Assembly: GCF_000745955.1 (NCBI RefSeq)
Contig: NZ_JQKH01000008.1
Location: forward strand, 1-59,832
DNA: 59,832 nucleotides
Direction of reading: 5' to 3'
DNA from: Alysiella crassa DSM 2578
Lineage (GTDB): Bacteria; Pseudomonadota; Gammaproteobacteria; Burkholderiales; Neisseriaceae
Below, piece after piece: positions 28,326 to 38,261 of this stretch. How positions within the stretch are numbered: the stretch's first letter is position 1; every line of letters begins with the position of its first letter. The position numbers were made by a program, and so were the translations under genes. Under the pieces are notes generated by a model. That model saw only the letters and a program-made list of their open reading frames with translations, was not told where the DNA came from and ran no database searches.

Positions 28326-29006
28326 ATGAGAGATTTTCGTATTTCCCCCAGTCTGTTAGCGGCAGATTTTGCGCGTTTGGGCGAAGAAGTTTCGGCGGTG
28401 GTGGCGGCTGGGGCGGATTGGATTCATTTTGATGTGATGGACAATCACTATGTACCGAATTTGACTTTTGGTGCAATGGTTTGCCAAGCTTTGAAGCCTT
28501 ACGCAGGCAATGCGCTGATGGACGTGCATTTGATGGTTGAACCAGTTGATGATTTAATTCAACAATTTAGCACGGCTGGCGCAGACGTGATTACTTTTCA
28601 CCCCGAAGCTAGTCGCCACATTGACCGCAGCCTGTCGCTGATTCAAGCGGCAGGCAAACAAGCGGGTTTGGTGCTGAACCCTGCCACACCAGCCTATGTG
28701 CTTGAAAATGTGATGGATAAATTGGATTTGGTGTTGTTGATGTCGGTGAATCCTGGCTTTGGTGGGCAGAGTTTTATTCCCAATACTTTAAATAAAATCA
28801 AACAAGTACGCGCAATGTTGGACGAATACGAACATCAGTCGGGCAGACGCATTTTGTTGGAAGTGGACGGTGGCGTGAAAGTGGACAATATTGGCGAGAT
28901 TGCGGCGGCTGGGGCGGATATATTTGTGGCAGGTTCGGCGATTTTTGGGCAGCCTGATTACGCGAAAGTGATTGCCCAAATGCGGCAGGAATTGACAAAA
29001 ATTTAG
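28326..29006 (+). CDS. rpe: Ribulose-phosphate 3-epimerase
   Basis: Interconverts ribulose-5-phosphate and xylulose-5-phosphate in the pentose phosphate pathway. The 226 residues show [36 protein letters not shown] (metal ligands His and Asp), [23 protein letters not shown] and [11 protein letters not shown], a complete active-site set. It is divergent from the Spy-like gene. Confidence 0.96.
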   Translation: MRDFRISPSLLAADFARLGEEVSAVVAAGADWIHFDVMDNHYVPNLTFGAMVCQALKPYAGNALMDVHLMVEPVDDLIQQFSTAGADVITFHPEASRHIDRSLSLIQAAGKQAGLVLNPATPAYVLENVMDKLDLVLLMSVNPGFGGQSFIPNTLNKIKQVRAMLDEYEHQSGRRILLEVDGGVKVDNIGEIAAAGADIFVAGSAIFGQPDYAKVIAQMRQELTKI

Positions 29007-29051
29007 CAGATATTACATTTGATGAGTCTTATTTAACCAACATTCATGACG

Positions 29052-29097
29052 TTCAGGCTGCCTGAAAGGATTTTTTCCCCTTTTCAGGCAGCCTGAA
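29052..29097. terminator. Paired uptake-sequence hairpin between rpe and ubiB
   Basis: TTCAGGCTGCCTGAAAGG pairs with CCTTTTCAGGCAGCCTGAA with one bulged T. It is followed at 29113-29118 by a TATAAT box in front of ubiB. Confidence 0.6.
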
Positions 29098-29112
29098 AGC
29101 ACCTAAAAACGG

Positions 29113-29118
29113 TATAAT
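29113..29118 (+). promoter_or_regulatory. ubiB -10 box
   Basis: TATAAT in the context ggTATAATccgcattc, the same extended word as at leuA (4717). The -35 position overlaps an uptake sequence and is weak. Confidence 0.45.
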
Positions 29119-29144
29119 CCGCATTCCCAAACACATGGCAAGAA

Positions 29145-30665
29145 ATGAATTTTATGAACTGGTTTTCCCGTCCCCACACCATACTCAAAACGGTTTATCG
29201 TTATGGTTTAACCGATATGATTTTGCCCTACGTTCATCACGGCTGGGCGCGAAAACTGGTGCGCCGTATTCCACAATCGCCACAAGCGCGTGAACAAGCC
29301 ATGCCTGTGCGTTTGCGTTTGGCATTGGAAAGTTTGGGCCCGATTTTTGTGAAATTGGGACAAGTGTTGTCCACGCGCCCCGATTTGTTACCTGCTGATT
29401 ATGCAAAAGAATTGGCAAAATTGCAGGACAAAGTGCCACCGTTTCCCGCCGAATTGTCGCGCCAACAAATTGAGCAATCTTTGGGCAAACCCATTCATGA
29501 ATTGTATGCGGAATTTGAAGCCGAACCCGTTGCCAGCGCGTCCATTGCCCAAGTGCATAAGGCGCAGTTATTTGATGGAACGTGGGTGGCGGTGAAGGTA
29601 TTGCGCCCGAATTTGGGCGAAGTGATAGACCAAGATTTGGCGTTAATGCGTTTTGCCGCAACGTGGATAGAACGTTTATTTGCCGATGGCAAACGCTTGA
29701 AGCCGCGCGAAGTGGTCGCCGAATTTGACAAATATTTACACGATGAACTGGATTTAATGCGCGAAGCCGCCAACGCCAGCCAATTGCGCCGTCAATTTGA
29801 AAACAGCGAGCAAATCATTATTCCCAAAGTGTATTTTGATTTGTGCAGCCGCGAAGTGATGACGATTGAGTGGATGGACGGCACGCCCATTTCCGAAACA
29901 GAAAAATTATTGGAACAAGGCATTAGTTTAAAAAAATTAGCGCGTTATGGCGTGGAAATTTTCTTCACACAAGTGTTTACCAATGGTTTTTTTCACGCCG
30001 ATATGCACCCTGGTAATATTCTCGTTGCGCCCGATGGACGGTATATTGCGCTGGATTTTGGCATAGTTGGCAGCCTGACCGAATACGATAAACGCTATTT
30101 GGCGATTAATTTTCTCGCATTTTTCAACCGCGATTATCATCGCGTGGCGACTGCCCACATTGAAAGTGGCTGGGTGCCAGCCGACACTCGCGCCGAAGAT
30201 TTGGAAGCCGCTGTTCGTGCCGTGTGCGAGCCGATTTTCAATAAGCCTTTGTCGGAAATTTCCTTTGGGCTGGTGTTGATGAGATTGTTTGAAACCAGTC
30301 GGCGGTTTAATGTGGAAATTCAGCCGCAATTGGTTTTGTTACAAAAAACTTTATTGAATATTGAAGGACTTGGGCGACAGCTTGACCCTGAATTGGATTT
30401 GTGGGACACGGCAAAACCGTTTTTGGTGAAATGGATGGACACGCAAATTGGTCCACGCGCCCTGTTGAAAAATCTGAAAGAAGAAGTGCCTGATTGGGCT
30501 GATATTTTGCCCAGTCTGCCCCGCAAATTAAACCAATTATTAGACGAAAAACGCCAACAGGAAATGCGTGAAGCCTATATTCATTTGGTTGCCACGCAAA
30601 GGCGGCAAAATTTTTGGTTGGGCGTGATTGCGGTGGTTTTGGTGTTGATTTTATTGTTTAAATAA
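29145..30665 (+). CDS. ubiB: UbiB atypical kinase-like protein
   Basis: A membrane-bound ABC1/ADCK-family ATPase needed for aerobic ubiquinone synthesis. The 506 residues carry the family KxGQ motif ([16 protein letters not shown]), [16 protein letters not shown] and ALDFGIVG. Two hydrophobic segments close the C-terminus region ([17 protein letters not shown]). The ATG at 29154 is an alternative start. ubiC is 12 kb upstream; no other ubi genes are near. Confidence 0.94.
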   Translation: MNFMNWFSRPHTILKTVYRYGLTDMILPYVHHGWARKLVRRIPQSPQAREQAMPVRLRLALESLGPIFVKLGQVLSTRPDLLPADYAKELAKLQDKVPPFPAELSRQQIEQSLGKPIHELYAEFEAEPVASASIAQVHKAQLFDGTWVAVKVLRPNLGEVIDQDLALMRFAATWIERLFADGKRLKPREVVAEFDKYLHDELDLMREAANASQLRRQFENSEQIIIPKVYFDLCSREVMTIEWMDGTPISETEKLLEQGISLKKLARYGVEIFFTQVFTNGFFHADMHPGNILVAPDGRYIALDFGIVGSLTEYDKRYLAINFLAFFNRDYHRVATAHIESGWVPADTRAEDLEAAVRAVCEPIFNKPLSEISFGLVLMRLFETSRRFNVEIQPQLVLLQKTLLNIEGLGRQLDPELDLWDTAKPFLVKWMDTQIGPRALLKNLKEEVPDWADILPSLPRKLNQLLDEKRQQEMREAYIHLVATQRRQNFWLGVIAVVLVLILLFK

Positions 30666-30705
30666 TTTTTCAGGCTGCCTTGTGGCACAACAATATTGTT
30701 TACAT

Positions 30706-30741
30706 AAAAAACACGTTTCAGGCAGCCTGAAACGTGTTTTT
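30706..30741. terminator. Strong bidirectional terminator built around an uptake sequence
   Basis: AAAAAACACGTTTCAGGC and GCCTGAAACGTGTTTTT make a nearly perfect palindrome whose centre is one uptake sequence, flanked by A and T runs. It lies between convergent ubiB and clpX. Confidence 0.85.
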
Positions 30742-30754
30742 CTATTTTAAATTA

Positions 30755-32029
30755 TTATTTTTTCAAAATAAATTCACTGCCGTCTTCACGATACAAAGTG
30801 GGCGCGGCTTCGTCTTCAATCACAGCTTGGGTAATCACGACTTTTCGCACTTCTTTCAAATCGGGCAACACATACATGGTTTCCAACAAAGCGCGTTCCA
30901 CAATAGAACGCAAACCGCGCGCGCCCGTTCTGCGTTTGATGGCTAATTTGGCAATGCTGCGCAAGGCTTCCGTTTCAAACACCAATTCGGCGTTTTCCAT
31001 CGCAAACAGGCTTTGATATTGTTTCACCAGAGCATTTTTGGGTTCGGTCAAAATATTGATTAAAGCGTCTTCGTCCAATTCTTCCAGCGTGGCGATGATG
31101 GGTAAGCGACCAATCAATTCGGGAATCAAACCAAATTTAATCAAATCTTCAGGTTCAACGCTTTCAAATAATTCGGTTACATTGATGTTTTCATCTTTGC
31201 TGTGTACGGTTGCGCCAAAACCAATGCTGCCTTTTTCGGTGCGCTGGCGAATGACTTTTTCCAGCCCCGCAAACGCGCCGCCGCAAATAAACAGAATATT
31301 GGTGGTGTCCACTTCAATAAATTGCTGATTCGGGTTGCGGCGACCGCCTTGTGGCGGCACGCTGGCGAATGTGCCTTCAATCAGTTTCAACAAGGCTTGT
31401 TGCACGCCTTCGCCTGAGACATCGCGAGTGATGGACGGGTTGTCGGATTTGCGTGAAATTTTGTCAATTTCATCAATATAAACAATGCCGCGTTGAGCTT
31501 TTGCCACATCACCATCGCATTTATTGAGTAATTTGGTGATGATTTGTTCCACGTCTTCGCCGACATAGCCTGCTTCGGTGAGTGTGGTGGCGTCTGCCAT
31601 CGCAAACGGTACATTGAGTTTACGCGCCAGCGATTGTGCCAACAAGGTTTTACCTGAACCCGTTGGACCAATCAGCAAAATATTGGATTTGGACAATTCC
31701 ACTTTGCCGTCTTCCGCAGGCGTGTTCAAACGCTTGTAATGATTGTACACGGCAACGGCAAGGGCTTTTTTCGCCAAATCTTGCCCAATCACATGTTCAT
31801 TTAATTGGGCAACCAATTCGGCGGGTGTGGGCAATTCGCCCAAATCTGATGGACTGGTTTCGCCGCCTGCTGGCTGATTGCCATGACTGTGTTCTGAAAA
31901 AAGTGCATTGCAATCGGAAATACATTCGTTGCAAATCAAAGCGTTGCCAGCATCGTTTTCAATTAGGTGGGCAACATCGTTTTCGGATTTGCCGCAAAAT
32001 GAGCAATGGCGTGGGGTGTTAAATTTCAT
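30755..32029 (-). CDS. clpX: ATP-dependent Clp protease ATP-binding subunit ClpX
   Basis: A AAA+ unfoldase that feeds substrates to ClpP. The 424 residues start with a zinc-binding domain ([11 protein letters not shown] and CNECISDC). They continue with Walker [13 protein letters not shown], Walker [10 protein letters not shown], the pore loop region [26 protein letters not shown] and sensor 2 TGARGLRSI. clpP is not in the window. Confidence 0.97.
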   Translation of the reverse strand: MKFNTPRHCSFCGKSENDVAHLIENDAGNALICNECISDCNALFSEHSHGNQPAGGETSPSDLGELPTPAELVAQLNEHVIGQDLAKKALAVAVYNHYKRLNTPAEDGKVELSKSNILLIGPTGSGKTLLAQSLARKLNVPFAMADATTLTEAGYVGEDVEQIITKLLNKCDGDVAKAQRGIVYIDEIDKISRKSDNPSITRDVSGEGVQQALLKLIEGTFASVPPQGGRRNPNQQFIEVDTTNILFICGGAFAGLEKVIRQRTEKGSIGFGATVHSKDENINVTELFESVEPEDLIKFGLIPELIGRLPIIATLEELDEDALINILTEPKNALVKQYQSLFAMENAELVFETEALRSIAKLAIKRRTGARGLRSIVERALLETMYVLPDLKEVRKVVITQAVIEDEAAPTLYREDGSEFILKK

Positions 32030-32064
32030 GGTTGTCTTTCAAACAAAAAATGTTGCCAAGTATA

Positions 32065-32106
32065 AAGGCAGCCTGAAAAACCTGCAAACGGTTTTCAGGC
32101 TGCCTT
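32065..32106. terminator. Paired uptake-sequence terminator before clpX
   Basis: AAGGCAGCCTGAAAA and TTTTCAGGCTGCCTT form a stem that ends the lipoprotein transcript reading toward clpX. Confidence 0.65.
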
Positions 32107-32156
32107 GTCATACTCCTAATATTGGTTCATATGTATGTATTCAGGCAGTCTGAATA

Positions 32157-32852
32157 TTAACGGCGACCACGGCGACCACCGCCCAAACCAAATCCACCGC
32201 TCTTGCTAGGTTGTGTAGGGCGATAGTTGGGCGTGGGTTTGGGTTGTGCCGATGGTTGAGTGGACGGTTGTGCAGACTGTTGTGGCGCGGCTTGCGTGGG
32301 AACAGGGCGGTAGTTCGGCGTGGGTTTCGTATTTGCCGAATTCGCGGCTGGGGCGGCGGCGCGTGGCGCAGGAATGCTGTTTGGGTTTTTCACGGTGTAA
32401 TCTTTGTACACGCGCTGCACGGCTGCTGTTGGTTTGGTAACGGGTTGATATTTGGCGGCATTTTTATTGTTCATTGCATTTGCCATCAAATAACCCGCCG
32501 CCGCACCAATCGCGCCATACAGCAACCAGTTGCCGCTATCGGGGTCAAACATATATTGTTGCCCGTCCGTGCCTGTAACGGCTTGACCGCTTGCTTTGGC
32601 TTGTTCTTGCAAATTTTGCGGAATGGTCTCGGCAACGGCACTGGCTGCCAATTGGTAAACTTGACTGGCGGCTTGGGCTGGGGTAGCGGCGGCAGCTTGA
32701 GCGGCTTGGGCTTCTAATTGTTTGATTTTGGCTTCTTGTTCCAAAATTTCAATTTTTTTGGCATTTTCTGCAATTTTTTTGTCTTGTTCGTTTTGTGCGC
32801 CACCGCAAGCAGCCACAGCCAAAACAGCAGCAAGAGAAATCATTTTTTTCAT
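32157..32852 (-). CDS. Lipoprotein with coiled-coil and Pro/Gly-rich tail
   Basis: A 231-residue protein with a lipobox (LAVAAC, Cys16). The mature part begins with a charged coiled coil (KKIAENAKKIEILEQEAKIKQLEAQ), then a glycine/alanine helix-like stretch (GAIGAAAGYLMANAMN) and a tail with repeats of KPTPNYRP (three copies). It ends in a Gly/Arg cluster (GGFGLGGGRRGRR). No enzymatic motif is seen. Similar low-complexity lipoproteins occur in Neisseriaceae, but I cannot assign a function. Confidence 0.65.
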   Translation of the reverse strand: MKKMISLAAVLAVAACGGAQNEQDKKIAENAKKIEILEQEAKIKQLEAQAAQAAAATPAQAASQVYQLAASAVAETIPQNLQEQAKASGQAVTGTDGQQYMFDPDSGNWLLYGAIGAAAGYLMANAMNNKNAAKYQPVTKPTAAVQRVYKDYTVKNPNSIPAPRAAAPAANSANTKPTPNYRPVPTQAAPQQSAQPSTQPSAQPKPTPNYRPTQPSKSGGFGLGGGRRGRR

Positions 32853-32926
32853 ATTTTAATCCTTTGAGTGAGTGGAAATATTTTCAGGCAGCCTGAAAAA
32901 GTAAAATGGGGGCAAATGGCTGAATT

Positions 32927-33766
32927 TCAACACGCCGTGCCGACTGCGCGGGCAATCGCTAAGCCTTCTTCCACGCTTAAATACACGGCTGGTTGTGGCG
33001 TGTGGCGATACACAATTTCGCCGTGATGGAAGACGGCAAACTCGTTTTGCGCCAATTGTTGCCATGTTTCATTGTCGGTGAGTGGCAGGGTGGCGATGAC
33101 GGCAACGCGGTCGTTGGGCGTGGTTACTTCATTGAAATCAATGGCAATGTCTTCATCAACCAAATGCGCTTCGCCAAATGGGGCTTGGCGCACGATGTAG
33201 TGGAGTAGGGTGCTGGTGTGGGTGAATAAATAATCGCCATTGGATAACATCATGTTAAATAAACCAAATTCGCGTATTTCCAACACAATGGCTTGCACCG
33301 CCGCGTACAGGGTGGCTGGGTCGGGTTTGTGGGCGAATTGTTGGCGCAGGCTATCCAGCAAGTAACACAATGCGCGTTCACTGTCTGTGTTGCCAACTGA
33401 TTGATAATATTTAAAATTTGGTTGAAAATTTTGCAAATGTCCATTGTGGGCAAACAGCCAATATTCGCCCCACAATTCGCGTTGGAAAGGGTGGGTGTTT
33501 TCCAGCGAAGTGTGTCCTTGACTGGCTTTGCGAATGTGGGCGATGACGTTTTCTGATTTAATCGGGTAATTTTTGACCAATTCGGCAACGGGCGATTGTG
33601 CGCTGGGGTGATTGTCTAAAAATAAGCGTAAACCCTTGTTTTCAAAAAAACCTATGCCAAAACCATCGGTGTGGTGGTCGGTTAAGCCGCCGCGTTTGCT
33701 GAAGCCTTCAAATGAGAAAACAATGTCGGTGGGGGTGTTGCAATTCATGCCGAGTAGTTGGCACAT
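32927..33766 (-). CDS. Class II glutamine amidotransferase (YafJ-like)
   Basis: A 279-residue Ntn-type glutamine amidotransferase domain protein of the YafJ group. Cys2 (MCQLLGMNC) is the presumed nucleophile after Met removal. HHTDGFGIGFFENKG, VIAHIRKASQG, ENTHPFQRELWGEYWLFAHNG and SDSERALCYLL-like GNTDSERALCYLLD follow as in class II amidotransferases. The acceptor substrate is unknown. Confidence 0.88.
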   Translation of the reverse strand: MCQLLGMNCNTPTDIVFSFEGFSKRGGLTDHHTDGFGIGFFENKGLRLFLDNHPSAQSPVAELVKNYPIKSENVIAHIRKASQGHTSLENTHPFQRELWGEYWLFAHNGHLQNFQPNFKYYQSVGNTDSERALCYLLDSLRQQFAHKPDPATLYAAVQAIVLEIREFGLFNMMLSNGDYLFTHTSTLLHYIVRQAPFGEAHLVDEDIAIDFNEVTTPNDRVAVIATLPLTDNETWQQLAQNEFAVFHHGEIVYRHTPQPAVYLSVEEGLAIARAVGTAC

Positions 33767-33813
33767 ATTTGTTTTTCCTATGATTTTAAGTTTTCAGGCT
33801 GCCTGAATATTAA

Positions 33814-34131
33814 TTATAAGTAGTCTTGTAAACTGGTTTGCAATAATTCAATTAATTCCGCGTCCATATAACGGTAATCATCGGGAATATCCAGTACCGT
33901 CAAAGGTTTATATTGCAAGGCGCGGGTAAATTCTGCTTTCAAACGCGCTTGGTGTTTTTCTTCCATCACAAAAATATGGTCAGCCCACGCAATATCGGCG
34001 GCGGAAACGGTGTGCCGCGCATTTCTGCTCGTGCCAGCAGAACGCGCTTGGTGGGTAGGGTGGCGATAAAACAATTGTTCGGCGGTGGGGCTGCGCCATT
34101 GATTGCGTGAACAAATAAACAGTAAATTCAT
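33814..34131 (-). CDS. Small protein-tyrosine-phosphatase-like protein
   Basis: A 105-residue protein resembling a minimal low-molecular-weight phosphatase. The N-terminus FICSRNQWRSPTAEQLF contains a C-x5-R-S loop (Cys7, Arg13). It is shorter than true LMW phosphatases (about 150) but matches a known family of short PTP-like proteins with the ADHIFVMEEKHQARL and LDIPDDYRYMD segments. Activity is inferred. Confidence 0.75.
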   Translation of the reverse strand: MNLLFICSRNQWRSPTAEQLFYRHPTHQARSAGTSRNARHTVSAADIAWADHIFVMEEKHQARLKAEFTRALQYKPLTVLDIPDDYRYMDAELIELLQTSLQDYL

Positions 34132-34232
34132 GGGTTTCCTTTTTCAGGCAGCCTGAAACATTGGGTTATTGTTGGGCGTGTTGTCATTTTGTGAATGTTG
34201 GTTTGGAAAACTGACCTACGCTGTTTATCAAA

Positions 34233-34360
34233 AAAGTAAGCCAAATGAAAAAAGTCCAACAGTCTCATTCACAAAAATAAAATAGTTCAGGCAGCCTGAA
34301 ATTTCAAACCATTTGAATTTGAATAATATTTTTTGATTTTATTATTGTTTGGCTTACTTT
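34233..34360. repeat. 128-bp element with AAAGTAAGCCAAA ends
   Basis: Perfect 13-bp terminal inverted repeats AAAGTAAGCCAAA (34233-34245) and TTTGGCTTACTTT (34348-34360) enclose an uptake sequence at about 34289. The left 70 bases recur at 50227-50299. It fills most of the 314-base gap between the phosphatase-like gene and fmt. Confidence 0.65.
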
Positions 34361-34445
34361 TCTAAAAAGTAAGTCGCCGCGCGGCGATAGAGCGCACGCT
34401 GTAGGCAAACTTTAATTTTTTTGTACTATCAGGCTGCCTGAAAAA

Positions 34446-35375
34446 TTATTCAAATACTGTGCCAATGCTCAATTCGCGCCCCGCCAAAAACGCCGCCGCC
34501 GTCATGCGTTTCGCGCCAGCAGGCTGCAATTGAGTGATTTGCACCGCGCCATCGCCACACGCCACCACAATACCGTCCGCGTTTGCTGCCAAAATGGTGC
34601 CAGCCGTGCCGTGTTGCGCCACTGTGTTGGCTGCCCAAATTTTCATCGGTTTGCCTTGCCAGTCTGTCCACGCGGTCGGCACGGGATTGAACGCGCGGAT
34701 TTTGCGGGTAACCACATCTGCCGATTCCTGCCAATTGATTTTCGCTTCTTCTTTGGACAATTTTTGCGCGTAGGTAACGCCATTTTCGGGTTGTGCGACA
34801 CTTTTCAGGCTGCCTGAACGCGCCAATTCACGCAAATCCGCCACAATCGCCGCCGCGCCTATGCTCATCAATTCATCGTGGACTTCGTTGGCGGTGTCGG
34901 TCGGTTTGATGGCGTAACGGTGTTCGCTGACCACCGCGCCCGTGTCCAAACCCACGTCCATTTGCATAATGCACACGCCTGTTTCCGTGTCGCCCGCTTC
35001 AATGGCGCGTTGAATTGGCGCAGCACCGCGCCAACGCGGTAAGAGCGAAGCGTGGATATTCAGGCAGCCGTGTTTGGGCGTGTCCAACACATTTTGCGGC
35101 AAAATCAAGCCATACGCCGCCACCACCATCACGTCTGCGCCCACATCGCGCAACATCGCCAGTGCTTCCGTATTGCCGCGCAATTTTTCAGGCTGCGCCA
35201 CGCGTAAACCCAAATCCAACGCCGCTTGTTTCACGGGCGAGGCTTGCAATTGCATGCCGCGACCTTTCGGGCGGTCGGGTTGCGTTAAAACCAATGGAAT
35301 CTCAAAACCAGCCGCGTGTATCGCTTGCAATGCGGCGGCGGCAAAATCGGGCGTACCTGCGAAAATCACTTTCAT
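34446..35375 (-). CDS. fmt: Methionyl-tRNA formyltransferase
   Basis: Formylates initiator Met-tRNA. The 309 residues show FAGTPDFAAAALQAI, LTQPDRPKGRGM, YGLILPQNVLD, the catalytic NIHASLLPRWRGAAPIQRAI (Asn and His) and IMQMDVGLDTGAV. Start 35375 is chosen because GGAG precedes it and MKVIFAGTP matches the family. An internal uptake sequence encodes SGSLK. def, which often precedes fmt, is not here. Confidence 0.96.
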   Translation of the reverse strand: MKVIFAGTPDFAAAALQAIHAAGFEIPLVLTQPDRPKGRGMQLQASPVKQAALDLGLRVAQPEKLRGNTEALAMLRDVGADVMVVAAYGLILPQNVLDTPKHGCLNIHASLLPRWRGAAPIQRAIEAGDTETGVCIMQMDVGLDTGAVVSEHRYAIKPTDTANEVHDELMSIGAAAIVADLRELARSGSLKSVAQPENGVTYAQKLSKEEAKINWQESADVVTRKIRAFNPVPTAWTDWQGKPMKIWAANTVAQHGTAGTILAANADGIVVACGDGAVQITQLQPAGAKRMTAAAFLAGRELSIGTVFE

Positions 35376-35438
35376 CGCGTTCTCCAAATTCATTAAATAA
35401 ATTGATTTTACAATATTTCAGGCTGCCTGAAAGCCCAA

Positions 35439-35470
35439 AAAACCGCTACAACACAAATCGTAGCGGTTTT
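35439..35470 (-). terminator. Porin terminator
   Basis: AAAACCGCTAC and GTAGCGGTTTT form an 11-bp stem with A/T runs on both sides, just after the porin stop. Confidence 0.85.
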
Positions 35471-35491
35471 TTTATTCAAATAAGGCAAAAA

Positions 35492-36580
35492 TTAGAATTT
35501 GTATTCAGCTTGTACGCGCCAAACATTCACGTCTTGTTTTTCGCCTGTTGGCACGGTCGCGTTAATCTGTTTGCCGTGCAAATAGAACGCGCCAACTTTC
35601 AGGTTTTTGTATGGCACATAGTTTGCGCCCACTTGCACGCCTTTTACGTTTTTGCTGTAATCGCTGACAGAAGACACACCCGACATCGCACCCACATGAC
35701 GCACATTGGCATACACATCATACGAATTTACCGCTTGCCAATCCGCATTTTTATATTTGATTTCGGCAAACGCGCCATCTTGTTTCACTTCTTTGCCTGC
35801 TGAATCAAATACATCTTCAATATTGGAGCGGCTATAAGCGATGAAACCCGACCAATCTTGACCCAATTTCGTATCCAAACCAATTTCGCCAAACCAAGCG
35901 TCTTTTTCATTGCCATTTGGACGTTTCACATCTTGCACATAAGCCACTGTGCCGCCGATATTCGTGTTTACCGCCAATGGGTATTTGGATTGTAAAATCA
36001 CCGTGCCATTGCGATGTACGCCCACGCCCCAAGGATTGTCGTTAAACGCATTTTTGGTAACACGCGCCACTGCCAATTTGGTCGGTGCAATTGAATTGTT
36101 AAATGTCAATTCCGCACCCGTTACCTCATTATCATACACACGACCATAAGAAGAGAACGCGCCATATTTACCCACGCGCAACTTCATATTGTTGGTTAAT
36201 GAGCCTTCCACAAATAATTTATTCATGGGAATATCTTGGTCGTTGTTCATTTTGCCTGTACGCAAATTGTATTGCGGCTCAAGCTGCATTTTAACCGTCC
36301 AATCTTTGTACAAACGCAAACCCAACCATGCTTCTAAATTGATGTGGCTTTCCGTTTTAGATTTTGGATTGGCAATGCTCGTGTATTGTGCGGCTGTATC
36401 TTCGCCATCAGCACGAACACGCACCACACCGTCTAAAGTAAAGCGGTCAGAGATGAATTGTTTTGTGTTATCAATGCGTTGAATAGCAGCTTCGGTGTGC
36501 GTGGTGTTGCTGGGTGCGGCAAGCGCAGGTGCAGCAAACAAGCCTAAACAAGCAGTAGCGAGTAAAGATTGGCGAAACAT
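35492..36580 (-). CDS. Outer-membrane porin-like beta barrel
   Basis: A 362-residue outer-membrane protein. A signal peptide (MFRQSLLATACLGLFAAPALA) is followed by alternating beta-strand segments and a C-terminal strand VWRVQAEYKF ending in Phe, the usual barrel-assembly signal. Strands such as MKLRVGKYGAFSSYGRVYD and KGVQVGANYVPYKNLKVGAFY look porin-like. It is not one of the classical PorA/PorB proteins I recognise. Start 36580 is set by GGAG and the signal peptide. The upstream leader contains a dyad (36623-36652). Confidence 0.75.
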   Translation of the reverse strand: MFRQSLLATACLGLFAAPALAAPSNTTHTEAAIQRIDNTKQFISDRFTLDGVVRVRADGEDTAAQYTSIANPKSKTESHINLEAWLGLRLYKDWTVKMQLEPQYNLRTGKMNNDQDIPMNKLFVEGSLTNNMKLRVGKYGAFSSYGRVYDNEVTGAELTFNNSIAPTKLAVARVTKNAFNDNPWGVGVHRNGTVILQSKYPLAVNTNIGGTVAYVQDVKRPNGNEKDAWFGEIGLDTKLGQDWSGFIAYSRSNIEDVFDSAGKEVKQDGAFAEIKYKNADWQAVNSYDVYANVRHVGAMSGVSSVSDYSKNVKGVQVGANYVPYKNLKVGAFYLHGKQINATVPTGEKQDVNVWRVQAEYKF

Positions 36581-36622
36581 ACAAAACTCCAAGTGAAAAA
36601 TAAGGGTAGTGGAAAATTTACA

Positions 36623-36652
36623 TTTGATGAGCATGACAACGATGTCATCAAA
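36623..36652. promoter_or_regulatory. Dyad in the porin leader
   Basis: TTTGATGA (36623-36630) and TCATCAAA (36645-36652), with a further partial dyad ATGACA/TGTCAT inside, lie between the promoter and the start codon. This could be an operator or an mRNA hairpin. Confidence 0.45.
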
Positions 36653-36680
36653 TATAAGTTAAAATTATTAAATTTGTGTA

Positions 36681-36709
36681 ATCGTATGAATTTTGCGGCA
36701 AACTGTCAA
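36681..36709 (-). promoter_or_regulatory. Porin promoter
   Basis: On the minus strand TTGACA (36709-36704) and TACGAT (36686-36681) are separated by exactly 17 bases. Confidence 0.65.
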
Positions 36710-36747
36710 GAAAATAATGAATATTTGATTTAAATTCACCACAAAAA

Positions 36748-36777
36748 AGCAGCCTGAAAATCATTTTCAGGCTGCCT
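36748..36777. terminator. Paired uptake-sequence terminator after rplI
   Basis: AGCAGCCTGAAAA and TTTTCAGGCTGCCT form a stem with a 3-base loop. The left arm carries the variant AAGCAGCCTGAA. Confidence 0.7.
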
Positions 36778-36795
36778 TTGATTTTTATGAGAGTA

Positions 36796-37248
36796 TTACT
36801 CTGTAGCAGCGACTACAACCAATTTAATGCTGGCAACTGCGTCAGCGTGCAATGCCACTTCCACATCGTATTCGCCAATCGCTTTGAATGGACCTTCTGG
36901 CAAGCGTACATTGGATTTAACCACTTCCACGCCAGTCGCTTTGATGGCTTCAGCGATGTCTGCATTGGTAACAGAGCCGAACAAACGACCATCCACACCT
37001 GCTTTTTGAGCCACAGTAATGGTTTGACCGTCCAATTTGGCTTTACGCGCTTGTGCGTCTGCCAAGATTGCGGCTTGTTTGGCTTCCAATTCAGCGCGGC
37101 GAGCTTCAAACTCTTTCAAGTTTGCTTCGGTTGCACGTTTTGCTTTTGCAGTAGGAATCAAGAAATTGCGCGCGTAACCGTTTTTTACAGTTACCACATC
37201 GCCCAAGTTGCCCAAACCAGCAACGCGTTCCAACAAGATAATTTGCAT
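36796..37248 (-). CDS. rplI: 50S ribosomal protein L9
   Basis: A 150-residue protein of the large subunit that bridges the L1 stalk region. The N-terminal domain reads [36 protein letters not shown], followed by the long central helix ([30 protein letters not shown]) and the C-terminal domain. It is last in the rpsF-priB-rpsR-rplI cluster. Confidence 0.98.
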   Translation of the reverse strand: MQIILLERVAGLGNLGDVVTVKNGYARNFLIPTAKAKRATEANLKEFEARRAELEAKQAAILADAQARKAKLDGQTITVAQKAGVDGRLFGSVTNADIAEAIKATGVEVVKSNVRLPEGPFKAIGEYDVEVALHADAVASIKLVVVAATE

Positions 37249-37264
37249 AATGTGATACTCCTAA

Positions 37265-37495
37265 TTATTTGTGTTGGTCGGTGTAAGGCAACAGAGCCAA
37301 GAAACGAGCGCGTTTCACAGCCACAGCCAACTGACGTTGGTAGTGTGCTTTGGTGCCAGTAATGCGAGCGGGAATGATTTTGCCGTTTTCGGTAATGAAA
37401 TCTTTCAGCAAATCCACTTGTTTGTAATCCACTTCTTGGATTTTTTCTGCTGTAAAACGGCAGAATTTGCGGCGTTTAAATGTTTGACGAGCCAT
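37265..37495 (-). CDS. rpsR: 30S ribosomal protein S18
   Basis: A 76-residue S18 ([66 protein letters not shown]). It lies 16 bases upstream of rplI and 6 bases after priB, so the genes form one operon. Confidence 0.98.
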   Translation of the reverse strand: MARQTFKRRKFCRFTAEKIQEVDYKQVDLLKDFITENGKIIPARITGTKAHYQRQLAVAVKRARFLALLPYTDQHK

Positions 37496-37501
37496 GTCGT
37501 T

Positions 37502-37798
37502 TTAACCTTTATATTCTGTAATGTGTTGAATGCGCAGCACGGGGCGAAAAATGCGTTGGCTTTTTTGTGCCAGAAAACCGCTTACGGTAACGATTTCGCC
37601 TTGTCTGTGCTGCCATGCTTGGGCATTTTGACCGATGATTTTGGCTGGGAGTTCAAATTTAATTTGGCAGCGTAAACCATTTTCTTCTTGCCAACTGTTG
37701 TGTTGCAAAACCACATCTAAAACAGGAACACCTGCTGGGGTGTGGCGCAAGACATCAATTTTGTGTAGGCAAGCGGTCAGGGTAAATTGGTTATCCAA
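37502..37798 (-). CDS. priB: Primosomal replication protein PriB
   Basis: A 98-residue OB-fold single-stranded DNA-binding protein that links PriA to replication restart. Visible OB-fold pieces are FTLTACLHKIDVLRHTPAGVPVLDVVLQHNS, KFELPAKIIGQNAQ and GEIVTVSGFLAQKS. Position between rpsF and rpsR is the conserved one and supports the name. Confidence 0.92.
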   Translation of the reverse strand: MDNQFTLTACLHKIDVLRHTPAGVPVLDVVLQHNSWQEENGLRCQIKFELPAKIIGQNAQAWQHRQGEIVTVSGFLAQKSQRIFRPVLRIQHITEYKG

Positions 37799-37802
37799 TT
37801 AA

Positions 37803-38177
37803 TTATGCTTCAGCAATTTCTTCGCTAGCAGCTTCGCCTGCAATCAGGCTTTTGGATTTTTCTTCGCGCATCATAGGCGATGCTTCGGTAACGGCTGCTT
37901 TGGTTTGAATGGTCAGATGACGCAATACGGCATCGTTGAAGCGGAATGCGGTTTCCAATTCTTCAACAGTAGCAGGTGTTGCTTCAATATTCATCAAAAC
38001 ATAGTGTGCTTTGTGAATTTTGTTGATTGGGTAAGCCAATTGGCGGCGACCCCAGTCTTCCAAGCGGTGAATTTTACCAGCCGCTTCGGTAATCATGGTT
38101 TTGTAGCGTTCAACCATAGCAGGCACTTGCTCGCTTTGGTCTGGGTGAACGATAAACACGATTTCGTAATGACGCAT
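37803..38177 (-). CDS. rpsF: 30S ribosomal protein S6
   Basis: A 124-residue S6 that pairs with S18 on the small subunit platform. It begins [25 protein letters not shown] and continues [30 protein letters not shown]. Start 38177 follows AAGGAC; the longer frame to 38246 is leader. First gene of the operon. The acidic C-terminus ([11 protein letters not shown]) is typical. Confidence 0.98.
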   Translation of the reverse strand: MRHYEIVFIVHPDQSEQVPAMVERYKTMITEAAGKIHRLEDWGRRQLAYPINKIHKAHYVLMNIEATPATVEELETAFRFNDAVLRHLTIQTKAAVTEASPMMREEKSKSLIAGEAASEEIAEA

Positions 38178-38261
38178 GTTTTTGTCCTTATGGTTTAAAA
38201 TCAGCCATTTATTCATGCAAATAAACAGCAAGGTTGAAAAACGCAAGATTATATGATGATT

